Shown: positions 44,727-56,700 of the stretch, piece by piece
Layout: the number at the start of each line of letters is the position of its first letter
Numbering within the stretch: the first letter of the stretch is position 1
Assembly (NCBI GenBank): GCA_009746045.1
Contig: RPFO01000412.1
Coordinates: 1 to 64,000, forward strand
Length of the DNA: 64,000 bases
Reading direction: 5' to 3'
Origin: Mesostigma viride
Taxonomy: Eukaryota; Streptophyta; Mesostigmatophyceae; Mesostigmatales; Mesostigmataceae
Made by a program: the position numbers and the translations under genes
The notes under the pieces: model-generated
Told to the model about the DNA's origin: nothing
The model's database searches: none
Seen by the model: the letters and a program-made list of their open reading frames with translations, nothing else

Positions 44727-47700
44727 GTAGGTCTTCAAACATGAAGTCCTGAAAAGCGAGCGTATATGCCCTCGAGCGCTTCTATCTAGTAGATAACCAT
44801 CTGGTTTGGGGAGTATTGGCCAAGATCCATGGTTTCAGAGCTTATTATGCCAGAAGAGACTTTATGCATGGTCTTCCTTTTCAATTAGCGCTATTGCTTC
44901 CTTCTTGGATGTATTAGTCATGTTGGTTTAATTCTGCCAGCTCGCGCTTATAGCTAAGAAGCATCACGACCTTGTTTTGGCGGCAATGCCTGTCAGCCTG
45001 TCCATAAAGCTTACTTCATGCCAGCTCAGAGACTAAACAGGTACTCTCTATAGCAACAGGTAGCTTTCCCTTGCTTTGTTTGGCTGAACCTTGCTTTCTT
45101 GGTCATGGATAGCCGCTATTTTGACGCATGGTCTGGTGCCAGCTGGGCCAAGTAGTGTAGGCTGATTGTTGGGAAATTGGGAAGGTTGCCAAGCATGGAA
45201 GATGAACCGGGCGCTAGGCAGACACAGCCATCCATACGTCGTGACCTCACAATTGAGGCATTTGTTAAGAAAGTGTAAATTAAGTAAACCACATGCCCAA
45301 ATAAAATGAACACCAGGCATGGAAAGGGGAGTGTTGCACCAATTTTGCATGCTCTGCCCACCTTCCACCATCTGCAAAGCTTTCAACTTCTCACGACCTT
45401 TCACCATCTGCCCACCCCCCTCTTGTGCCAACCGCACACCCTCTGCCAATCCCCCACCCTCTGCCCACCCCGTGCCCGTGACCCATCATTGCTTACCAGC
45501 TACAACGGCGACGTGGTGGATGGCCGGCCGCATGGCAAGGGCGTGCTCCTCTGGAGCAACGGCGCCCGATATGTGGGCGCCGTGGTGCAAGGTGAGGTGG
45601 TAGGGGAGGGGGAGGGGAGGAAGGGAGGGGGGGGGGGGGGGGGCCAACAAACGCTGTCCTCTGCTGGAGTAGTGTGGGATGGATGTGTGGCGGCGCCGCA
45701 ACATGATCCTAGGATGCAAGGTAGCGCGGGTTTCCCCGACAATATTTTCCTAATCCAACCCTCTTGGGTTAGGGGGTTGCCTTGCAAAGCCGTAGGCATA
45801 GGCATAGGGTAGGGTAGGGTACCATAGGGGAGGGGAGGGGAGGGAGGGGAGGCGCCACCATGCAACGTAGCTTGTAGCATGGCACATGTAGCAACGTGGC
45901 TTGTAGCATGTGGGTTCTCAATGGCACGGGGCCGAGTGGGGAAGAGAAGGGTAGGTTGAGATGGGTGGGGAGGGGACGGGCTTGGGCAGACAGGTGCCCT
46001 TCTCTCTTACGCGTTCAGCAATACGTTCCTCTGTCTACCGCTTTTTGTAAGACATCTGTTACACCAACGCATCATCACACTGGTGCAGCGGCACATGATA
46101 CTGGCCCATCGAATTGTTTCACTACATGGGTTTGTTGTACTGGTCCATTGCACGGTTCCATTGTATTATCCGTCCCATTTTGATATCTGTCTACAATATC
46201 ATTCCTTGGCGCCTGCTGGGCAGCCCATGCAAATTTGGTGTGCTGTGCCCTTGTCTTGTTGTCATTAACAATGTATTCCTCCGTGGTCGTGGCATGCATG
46301 GGAGACGGTGCCCACACTATCTGCACAGCTAGCGCATTCTGTCGTGATGTTAGTAGTATTGCTCCTCCTTTGTTATGAATGTGCGACAAAGCAGTCACGG
46401 AACTTGCCACGAGCAGTGTCATGTCCGTACATTTGACGATTCAGCCCGCAATCCAGTATTTCTTTCCTCTCCCCCTAATCCCGTCCCCCAACCACCCCAC
46501 AGAGCTCCTCGCATATCTTGCAACCCATATTCCCCACACACCCTACCCCCAATCCCCAGACCCTTTTGTTTCCATCAACACTCTTGTAAGCTTTCCCTCA
46601 AAACGTCTATCAGAGACGACCACCCTACCAGAGCGGCTGCCAGCATACCCAGGGAGGGTCACCAAGGAGCTTCCCTCATCGCCCCCACGTGGGATACTCA
46701 TTCTTTAGCAACACGAGTCCTCACAAACACCCTCTGGTCACGCTACCCTGGCCTGCAGGGGAGATGGAAGGGACGGGCCGGCTCCAGTGGCCGGACGGCA
46801 GCACATACTCCGGGCAGTGGCTGCGCGGCCGCATGCACGGCCAGGGCAAGCTGGAGGTAATGCGGGCGGTCCCTACGATCTGTTTATAGTGTCGGACCGG
46901 ATACGTGCGGAGAACCACCTGAATGGTTGGATAAATTCATTTATCATGCTAGAGGCGAGGCGAGCAGTCCCCACGATCCATTTAATGGTATCTTATATGT
47001 TGGGAACTGAATCCCTGCGGAAGCACCAATCAAGCAATCCGTTTATCAGGCTACAGAAGGGGCGGGCGGTCCCTATGATCTTTCTAATCCATGCTCTATC
47101 AACCGGTATCGGGGGCATGCGGAAGGTGCATGCGGAAGCACATGTAGCCATGCTCTATCAAACGGTATCGGGGCTACGCGGAAGGTGCATGCGGAAGCAC
47201 AAGTAGCCATGCTCTATCAAACGGTATCGGGGGTATGCGGAAGTAAATGTCATTGTTGTCACAGCTCGGGCAGGCTGGAGGTGAGGCAAGCTGCCTGCGG
47301 GGGCAGATGCAGATACCTGCACGCCTGCACATCGTTGGGTACAGCGGGCAGTCATGAGGTCTTTCCGTGGAGTGGTATACCGGACAACTGAGATGTCTAC
47401 GTCAGCTACAGTTCCTGTACAAGGCTAGCGGCGAGACAGTTGGCCGGGCGTTTTTTTCTGCAAACTATCTGTGGGGTTTTGTGTACCTGCGGAAAACGTT
47501 TCTTCTGGGGGATCGCCGCGGCTCATTTTTCCCCTTTTGTTTTCTCAACATTTCCTGCACTAGTGCTTTTGTCTAAGCCCTGAAAACTTGCTGTTTGAGG
47601 TCAAGCGACATAATAGGTCATCCGACATAATAGGTCACCCGCTTGTATGAGCCCACATGATTGAATGCCCAGATGTCGGCCACGTGGCACGGCCATGATG

Positions 47701-50700
47701 TCATGCTGCGTCGCTGCTCCCCCTCGCTAGCTCCTACTTGGTGCTGCTCCCCCTGGCTGCATCACTCTTGGTGTTGCTGCCCATCGCTGCATCACTTGGT
47801 GCAGTGCCGCTTGCTCATGCCCCTTTTATTAGCACAATGCCATATATGCTCGTATTTCACGAGGATCATCGCATGCTTTCCGCGCATGGCTTGCCGCTTG
47901 CTCATGCCCCTTTTATTAGCACAATGCCATATATGCTCGTATTTCACGAGGATCATCGCTTGCTTTACGCGCATGGCTTGTCCACGGTTACCCCCCGACC
48001 ATGGCATAATGACATCTACAAGGCTGACTTTGCGTTCGTGGTTTTTCCTCACTGCGCCTTGCACTACATCACGCACACTGGCCATTCTTAAATGTTTATA
48101 CTACTATAAATAATAACTATGATAATAGCAATAACTCTGATGATTAGAATAACTCTGATGATTCTAATAACTCTGAACGCTGGATCACCCCTATACCTCG
48201 CATATTGTTGGAGATGGTGTCAGGCTGGCAGCTACGAGGGTGTGGCGCTTCATACGTGACTTAACCTTCACACTCACATCACCCGTTCTGACCATGGCAA
48301 CCATCGCGACCACTTAACCCCGCAGATCGCGGGAGATGGCGGCAGCTACGAGGGCGGCTTTGCGTGCGGCCTGTTCCACGGGAAGGGATACCGCCGGTTT
48401 GCCAACGGTGACGAGTACAGGTAGCGTGCATGCAGGCTTTCACAGTAGAATAGTGACCCGCTGGGTATACTTAAAGCCTTGTTCCTGGAGTAGCTTCGAT
48501 AATAGCAGCCAGAGCTATATTAAAACCCGGATCCTTCAGACTTGTGACCTGCGCTGATTGTCTCTTTGACATCCCAGGAAATCTGAGTTAAACCAGTCCA
48601 AATTGTCACTTTGCGGTGGCCATGAGGGGCAGTAAGCAGTTCTAGATGATTGGCTGTTGTAGCTAGAGTATTTTCGGGGTCGGTGAGCCGCCTGCCTTCC
48701 CATCCTCTCTTTTCCCCTTCCCACCTCTCTTCGCACCTTCCCAACTTCTTGGGTCAACCTCCCCACTTCCCCCACCTCCTCCCCGTCCCGACCTCCTCCC
48801 CTTGCATATAACCCATGCCTGGCGTCGCTCTCCCCTGTACCATGGCCTCCCTACCGGGAACCTTTCTCCTCCTAGACCCCTGTATTACATATACTTATGA
48901 ACACTCCACGTATTCTGTTTACGGTCTCCCATCCATGCTGCCTGCAACGTGGACAGGGGCTCATCCGCACAGACCCATATTCTCTAGTACCCAAGGCTTG
49001 CACCTTGTTAGGGAGTTGGAGTGCCAGGTACATGGTGTGGGCAAGTTCGTGCACACTCCCACATCCCCCGACTCCCTAAGAATACTGTCTGCCTATATCC
49101 TGGCCAGGGACTGTCTTTGCGAGGGCCAGCTGCATGGCGTGAACAAATACGTACTCAAGAACCTCACATTCTCGCCGACCCCTATTCCCTGATGATGCCA
49201 TTCGTTTGCATCCTTGCCAGGGGCTCCTTTTGCGAGGGCCAGCTGCACGGCGTGGGCGAGTTTGTGCACAAGGCCAGCCAGTGGCGGTGTCGCGCCGAAT
49301 GGGAAGCCGGCGAGATCTGTGGCATGGGGCGCGCCGTGTGGGCCGACGGTCTCCAATACGTGGGCCAGTGGCTGCACGGAAAACCGGAGGGATACGGTGA
49401 GTTCGGACATATTCTGTTCAAAGTTTGAATAGGACGGAAGCCGGAAGGCTACACTGAGTCCATGTAGGCAGTGCCGTGATAGGCGGGTGGAGGCGGGCGC
49501 AGAGGTTACGATGAGTGCAGGCAAGTAAGCCGAGGGGCGTATGTCTGGGTAAAGCAAACCCGAGTGGCTACGGTGAGTCCGTGGCATATTGTGGCGGTGA
49601 CAAAGCGTGAGGGGTGTGGTGGATGTGGTGGCAAATCCTAGGGCGGAGGCAGGCTGGTGGGAGGGATGGGATGGGTTGTCTTGTGCCAGGAACTTGGCTA
49701 TTTTTCCCTTCCATTAGAATTTTCTCTTCCAACGCAGCCGGTTGAAGTCATGCTCTTGTTAATAGGGGCGGCATGTCTCCGCCCAACCTTGGTAAGCTGT
49801 GTGACATTGATTTCCTACATTCGTTGTTGTTTCCTGCATGGTACTGACGCATTTTGTGATTTTTTGGCTTACATGGGCATCAAGGTCTGGGAGACTACCT
49901 TGTGACATGCCGCTGACTAGCTTGTGACATGCCGCTGACTACCTTGTGACATGCCGCTGACTACCTTGTGACATGCCGCTGACTACCTTGTGACATGCCG
50001 CTGACTACCTTGTGACATGCCGCTGTGCATCTGTGCACACTTGTACTGGACCGGCTTGGTTCCGCACCGGTCTCAAAAGCTTGCCCGTACTAGTATCATG
50101 CGCATGATGTTTCCTTTTCTCCCATATTACTTAAGTTACGGCTTACCTACTCATATTACTGGTACCATCGCCTGGTCGCAACTTGCACTCATGCGCGGTG
50201 TGGCCTAACGGGCCGACTACTCTGCGCGTACCCCTCTTTGTGTGCTTACGCGGTTCCTTTACCTGTCGGAGCCTGTACTTGGCACTCATGTGCGGGCAAC
50301 AGGCAGCCTGGTGTGGCCCAACGGGGCGTCCTACGAGGGCGACATGGCCGATGGGCTGCCCCACGGTTTTGGCACCAAGCAGTTTGGTGAGTTAACATGG
50401 ACCATGGAGGCGGGACGTGAGTGGTATAGCATCGCCATCCGTTTTTAGAGCAGGAAGGCTTGTGCACATTTGTCTTTCTGGAAGTGCCCGCATATGCCCC
50501 ATAAACGGGCTACTCCCCAGTTTGGTTTGGATACGGGATACGGTATACTGGATACGAGATACAGGCTAGTATGCTCCCTTTCAAGGTACCCAGATGTGCA
50601 CCTGTCCCCAGATGTCCACGTATCACTACGTTATATTTATCAACGCGTATACTATCACCAGGTTCTATTTTTTTCTTCGCTCTGTGTCAAGATGTGTGCC

Positions 50701-53700
50701 CTTCATCATCTACACTGTGTGGCATCGTAAACTGCATGAGCGCAGTGAATGGCGCCCGCTATGTCGGCCTTTTCTCTCAAGGAGACATCCTGCACCAGCC
50801 CAGCAGCAGCAGCAGTGGCGGCGGCGGTGGTGGCAGCGGTGGCAGCAGTCAACGTGTCGCCACGGCTGGCAGCACAACAACCTCCAACTCGACCGGTTCG
50901 CCCGCCTCCCGGGTGGCCACCCCGTCCACCACGCCCGTCACCGCCCCCCTCGCGTGCGCCAGGGACCCTGACCACGCGATGGAGGTCCAGAAGGCTCTTC
51001 TTGCGATGAGCCTGCGGTCCCGTGGGTGGGTCAACGCGAACGCGGGCAGTGGCTGGGTGGGGGAGTGGGCACGCGACGAGATGGAGGACCGGGTGAGGAG
51101 CGGTGGTGGGAACGAGGGTAGGAACGATGGTGTGCAGAATGCAGGGATAAACCATGCGTTCGGCGATAGCACGGGTACTGCGCTCCAAGCCAAGCCGCTG
51201 CCTGTGTTGCTACGGGACGAGCACGGCTTCCCTCTGAGCATCATGGAGTACCCCGACGGGTCATGGTTCCAGGGGTATGTGGCCAGCGGGATGCCGCTGC
51301 CAGGGCCCGGGCGCAGGGTGTTTGAGAACGGAGCGAGCTTAGAGGGCACGTTCATCGCGGCAGCACCATCGGAGGACAACGATGGGGGGAGTAAAAGCGG
51401 GGCGCCTGCGGCGAGGGGGCTGTTCGGGCGCCGAGTATCATCCAATTCGAATCGGAAAGGGGATCCGTCGGGGGCTTCGCCAGCTGCTGGGCCCAAGGCT
51501 GTAAATAATAGCAGCAACAACGCCAGTAACAGTAACAGTAATGTGACAGATGGCAGCCAGGATGGTGCAAGCAATGGACTCGGGCCCAACAGCCTCGTTG
51601 GGCCGGGCTCTGGGGGACCCGCTGCGGCTGTCAGTAGCGGGATCAGCGGGTCCACTGCTGCGTCTACTGCCAGCATGGCCTCTTCCTCTGCTGCCACTCC
51701 TCCCACCAGCGGGGGATCTGGGGGCACATCAGGGGCACGGATGTCTGGGAGCCCCTCCGCCCCGAGACCTGCCGTGGCGCGACTCGTCCTGACTGGCGAA
51801 GGGGTCCGGTGCTGGGCAGATGGCAGCACTTATGAGGGCATGCTGCAGGAAGGGCGGCCGGTCGGCAAGGGCCGGTTTACGTGGGGCAGCGGACCGGACA
51901 GCTGGAGCTTTGTGGGGCGGGTGAGCGAGGAGACGGGGGTGGTGGAGGGGTGGGGCAAGCTCACGTGGCGGATGGCAGAGCACGGGCGCTGCAGCTACGA
52001 GGTGGGTCCTTTCCCATGATGGTGTCTTCAGGAGTGCGATGTGCAGCTACGAGGGGGGGGGGGGGGAGGGAGAGGCCAAGAAATTGTAGGTCAAGAAATG
52101 TTTGAATGTGGGTCGGTGCAGACGTTACGAAGTGCGAGGGTATATACGAGGTGGGCCATCTCATGGGCTGTTGCAATACTGCTTCTACGTGTAATAATAG
52201 CGCATGGGTATGGGGTGGGGGTGTCACGGTGGAAGGTGGCGGATGCCAGAGCACGGGCGGTGCACACCACGAGGTGGGTCCTCGTGTATGTTCTTGTCCG
52301 AGCGATCATGTGGTGTGTGGCTCTGGCATGCTTGCCCGCTCGGGATGGGGAGCGACGAGCTTGTGCATACGGGTGAACTGTGTGAAATCGTTTGGTACCA
52401 TTCCGGATTCGAACACAGGCCCTCTTTCATGATTTCGCGGCTATAGGGGTCTCCTGATCTGAAGGCATCCCGAGCGATAGCCCACCTGCGAAAAAGCTCT
52501 TTACTGGAGAGCGGTGCAAGTGCGTTCAAAATTATCCTATTCGAACCAGTGGATCAAATCGAACTGCTAGCCCCACGGGGGCGGATGCGTATGCATCATG
52601 TGTATGCATACAGGTAAACTGTGTATGCATACGGGTAAACTGTGCATGCATATGGGTAAACTGTGTATGCATTTTGTGAGCTCACGCTCGTATTATCTAT
52701 GACCTGCGGAAGTCTCAAAGGGGGAGGGGAGGCCGCAGTAGACAGGTCTGACTTGGTAGTATGAGGGGGGGGGGTACGGTAGTGTGGGGGGGGGTACCGG
52801 GGACGGTACTGTGGACCGGGTCCAGTTGTGTGGACCGGGGGCAGTCCTGTGGACCGGGGGCGGCGCGGCGCCACTGGCCTGGTGGTCAGTGGGCTGGCGT
52901 CCGCCACCCCACCTAGGTAAGACGGCGGCTACTTAGGGTTGTGGCGGGGCAACAACCAGTCCTCTTTGCAGCTCCCACCCACCCGCCCTTGCTGCCATGA
53001 GGATGTTACAAAGCCCAGGTCCTCTTGACTGGCCCAGGTCCCTATGGCTGGTTAAGTGATGTTTCGGCCCGTTTTGTGTGGCCTAGTTAGCTTAGAAACT
53101 GCAGATTCTTAGGTTGGCTAATGACTTGGACGTGGGCCTACCACGCATTTGTAATAAACATGTATTCTCTGGCAGCCCCTCACTCCAATGGACATAAGCA
53201 GCAATTGGATACGGGTAAACTGTGTATGCATACGGGTAAGCTGTGCATGCATACGGGTAAATTGTGTATCCATACGGGTAAACTGTGATGCATACGGGTA
53301 AACTGTGCATGCATACGGGTAAACTGTGCATGCATACGGGTAAAGTGTAAACTGTGCATGCATACGGGTAAACTGTGTATGCATACGGGTAAACTGTGTA
53401 TCCATACGGGTAAACTGTGCATGCATACGGGTAAACTGTGCATCCATACGGGTAAACTGTGTATCCATATGGGTAAACTGTGTATGCATAAGGGTAAGCT
53501 GCGTATGCATACGGGTAAACTGTGTATGCATACGGGTAAGCTGTGTATGCATACGGGTAAACTGTGTATGCATACGGGTAAGCTGTGTATGCATACGGGT
53601 AAACTGTGTATGCATACGGGTAAGCTGTGCATGCGTACGGGTAAATTGTGTATCCATACGGGTAAACTGTGCATGCATACGGGTAAACTGTGCATGCATA

Positions 53701-56700
53701 CGGGTAAAATGTGTATGCATACGGGTAAACTGTGTATGCATACGGGTAAACTGTGCACACGGATAGCGTGTGTGTGCGTGAGACACCCCATGTGTTTAAC
53801 AGGGCTCATATTGCTACGTCATCCACAACTACGTCATACTACTTTGCTTAACAGGGCTCATTCTGCTATGTCATCTGGACGCTGCATCCGATGGCATTAA
53901 ACGGATCCTATGTGTTGTTATAGTAGTATCATCATCATGTTACAATTGTTACCATTCTCTGATTTTCGGGTGGACTGACGATTGCCGGCATCTGCAACCA
54001 TCGCTGGCCTTTATCTCTCTGTGGCGCTCTCTGCCACATGGCCATGTGTTTCCCTTCCAGGGGGACTTCCAGCAAGGGTTGTTCCACGGGCAGGTGCGTA
54101 CCCAGTGCTTCTTGGAAGCGTGATTGGTCACGGTACTTGAATCATGGTCGTTGTACCTGCTTGTGGAAGCCGTAGGCTTGTTGTTTTGGCGGATTGGGCA
54201 TGCGTTTTCCTTTTTGGTAGGCTAACCTTGGCTCCCCGTAGATCGTTTATGTGGAGCCTGACAGTGTCCCGTATTCGTGGCTCCCTGCGTGATGCTTGTC
54301 CTATGGGCAAGGGGCAGGGGATATGGGGCATGGGGCATGGGGGATGGGGCAAGGGCACGGGCGCTTGCACGTGCATGGGTACGGTATTGTATGGTATGGT
54401 ATGGTATAGGAGCTGATGTGCATTCACATGCCTTGCATTGACACCTTGCATTCGTGCAGTCGTGTGCCTTGCGTTGGTTTGCCTGGCACATGTATGCCTT
54501 GCACTCATACTACTAAGCCTCCGTATGCCTTGCACTTATATGCCTTCAATCATATGCCTTGATTTCAATCACCCTGCATTCATGCATTCTCGCGCCTTGC
54601 ACTTGTATGGCTGGAGTTCATATGCCTTGCACTAAATGCCTCGCGTTCATATTCTGTCACACCGCACAGGGCGAGGTCCACTTTGGCAGCGGGGGCCTCT
54701 ACCGCGGCGAGTTCTACCACGGCATGTACCACGGGAAGGGTGTGTTCATCTGGCCGTCGGGGCTGTACGGCGACGGGATGTCCTGCTCATATAGCGGCAC
54801 GTGGGCGCGCGACCAGATGCAGGGGCAAGGCCGGCTGGAGTGGGTGGACGGCGACTACTTGGAGGTGCGTTCGTGGGGTTGGTTGTGTTTCAATTCGTTT
54901 GGGCACATGGAACGCATCACGCATTCCATGTTTTGGGATAGTATCATGCTGTTTTGAGGACATCCCCACATAGGTCACTTTTTGGAAAGATCTGACATTC
55001 CCCTGGTAAATGCAAGAGCCGTCTCCCACCGACTTTGCAGATCATCTGTGCTTGCTTCTCAGCTTTTTAATAGCGTCCTGGGCAGTGGCTGCGCTGTGCT
55101 CTTTCAATAGTAGTATTCATTTACTGTGGATGAAGCGAACTAGATGTTTGAAATGGATGCTTTCAGCGGCTTTCTCTTTCAGCTCGCCCAACCGTATCCA
55201 ATCACTTTGCACCCTTTATGCGCTCGAAGTGCTTACCTGCTGCTCACTCTGCAATTGCCGCTCCATACGAATTCACGATTTACCTGGCCGTGCCCACCGT
55301 CTCCTCCCCCTTTCTCCCCGCACCTTCTCTTTTCTCTTCCCCTCCCCATGTCCCATGTCCTCTTCCCTATTGCCGCCCCTGGCCAGGGCACATTCAAGGA
55401 CGGCCAGCTCGTCAAGGGCAAGGGGCGGCGCACGCTGGCCTGTGGTGACGTCTGCGAGGGTGGCTGGGTGGCCGGCAGCCTGCACGGATATGCCGAGTAC
55501 AACTGGAAGGACGGCAGCTACTACCTCGGTGGTGTGGACCGGGGCAAGCACTCGGGGTACGGCAAGAAGGTGGGTGGTCTGCAGCGTTATTAGTACCCCT
55601 ATTTTTGCCGAGTACAACTGGAAGGACGGCAGCTACTACCTGGGTGGTGTGGACCGGGGCAAGCACTCGGGGTACGGCAAGAAGGCCCGTTTGTTATAGG
55701 GGTTGTTTTCTTACGACTATGTAGTAGTAGATCTGTGTAGAAGTTGATAGATGTTGAATGCTTGGGTCGGCTATGTATTGCCCTTTATACTATGACTTTA
55801 GACAGCGAAAAGTTTGCGCATACCCTTCCGCAAACTGTTGCCGCGTGCGAGTAGCGTTTCGCGGCGACCGCGATTGGGGGGTCGACCGTAGGGGTTCCCT
55901 TACATGCGTGAAGTTAGCTTGGTTGCGTCCCCTGGTTGCGCGCCAAAGTTTGTCCCATTTGTGCCACCATTGCGGCCAAACTTTTGTCAGACAGCAAACC
56001 GTGCGATTTTGGGCGGGCGGGCTGAAAGTTGTTTGCCCAAACTGTTGCCGAAAGTGTCGCGCAAACTCTTCCGTAGTCGAGTAGTGTGGCCTATTGACCA
56101 CAGAATTTGCGGCGTTGCGACCGATTCAAGCGGTATGTGCGTGAGAAACGTGGTTGGGTTGTTGCCGGGTTATTCGCTGTCTCATTGAGTTGTAACCCAC
56201 GCCCCTCGAGTAAGGAACCAATAAATGATCGGTTTGAAACTGACCACGGGTTGTTATTAGGCGATACTATATATGTTTGTTCCCAAGGTTAATTACCGGT
56301 GGAAACATCTCTTTGTCAAGAACGAGTACCGCGTTGGCACTTGGCTCCCACGTTGGCAGTTGTAACCCACGCCCCCGAGTAAGGGGCCAATAAATGATCG
56401 GTTTGAAACTGACCACGGGGTTCTATTAGGCGATACTGTATGTGTTAAAACAGCCGAGTCCAGCCGTTGAGTTGAGTTGAGAGTCGTGGGCAGGATGGTG
56501 GGATCACACAACTATGCTGTACGAGCCCGCTGAGTTCAGCATTGGCCAAGGTGGTGGGGTCACACAACTATACCGTACGAGCTTTCTGTAGTACAACAAC
56601 GGGTCGCTGCGTACCTGTCGAGTAAGGGACCAATAAATGATTGGTTTGAAACTGACCACGGGTTCTTAGAGAGCTGCAACCGTTTTCTCCAACGTGTCCA

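Noticed and set aside
45306-45812. 168-codon frame at the first MORN exon as a separate gene
   Set aside because: Only 45,500-45,591 shows MORN coding in the other frame, with clean splice sites; the rest is simple sequence.
53092-53900. 180-222-codon open frames with heptads (YPYAYTV, CMHTGKL)
   Set aside because: 21-bp minisatellite inside a MORN intron; several frames on both strands are open simultaneously.
55758-56101. Overlapping plus- and minus-strand frames near 55.8-56.1 kb as a gene
   Set aside because: Internal repeats (gcaaactgttgccg) and inverted ends suggest a small non-coding element; no recognisable domain.
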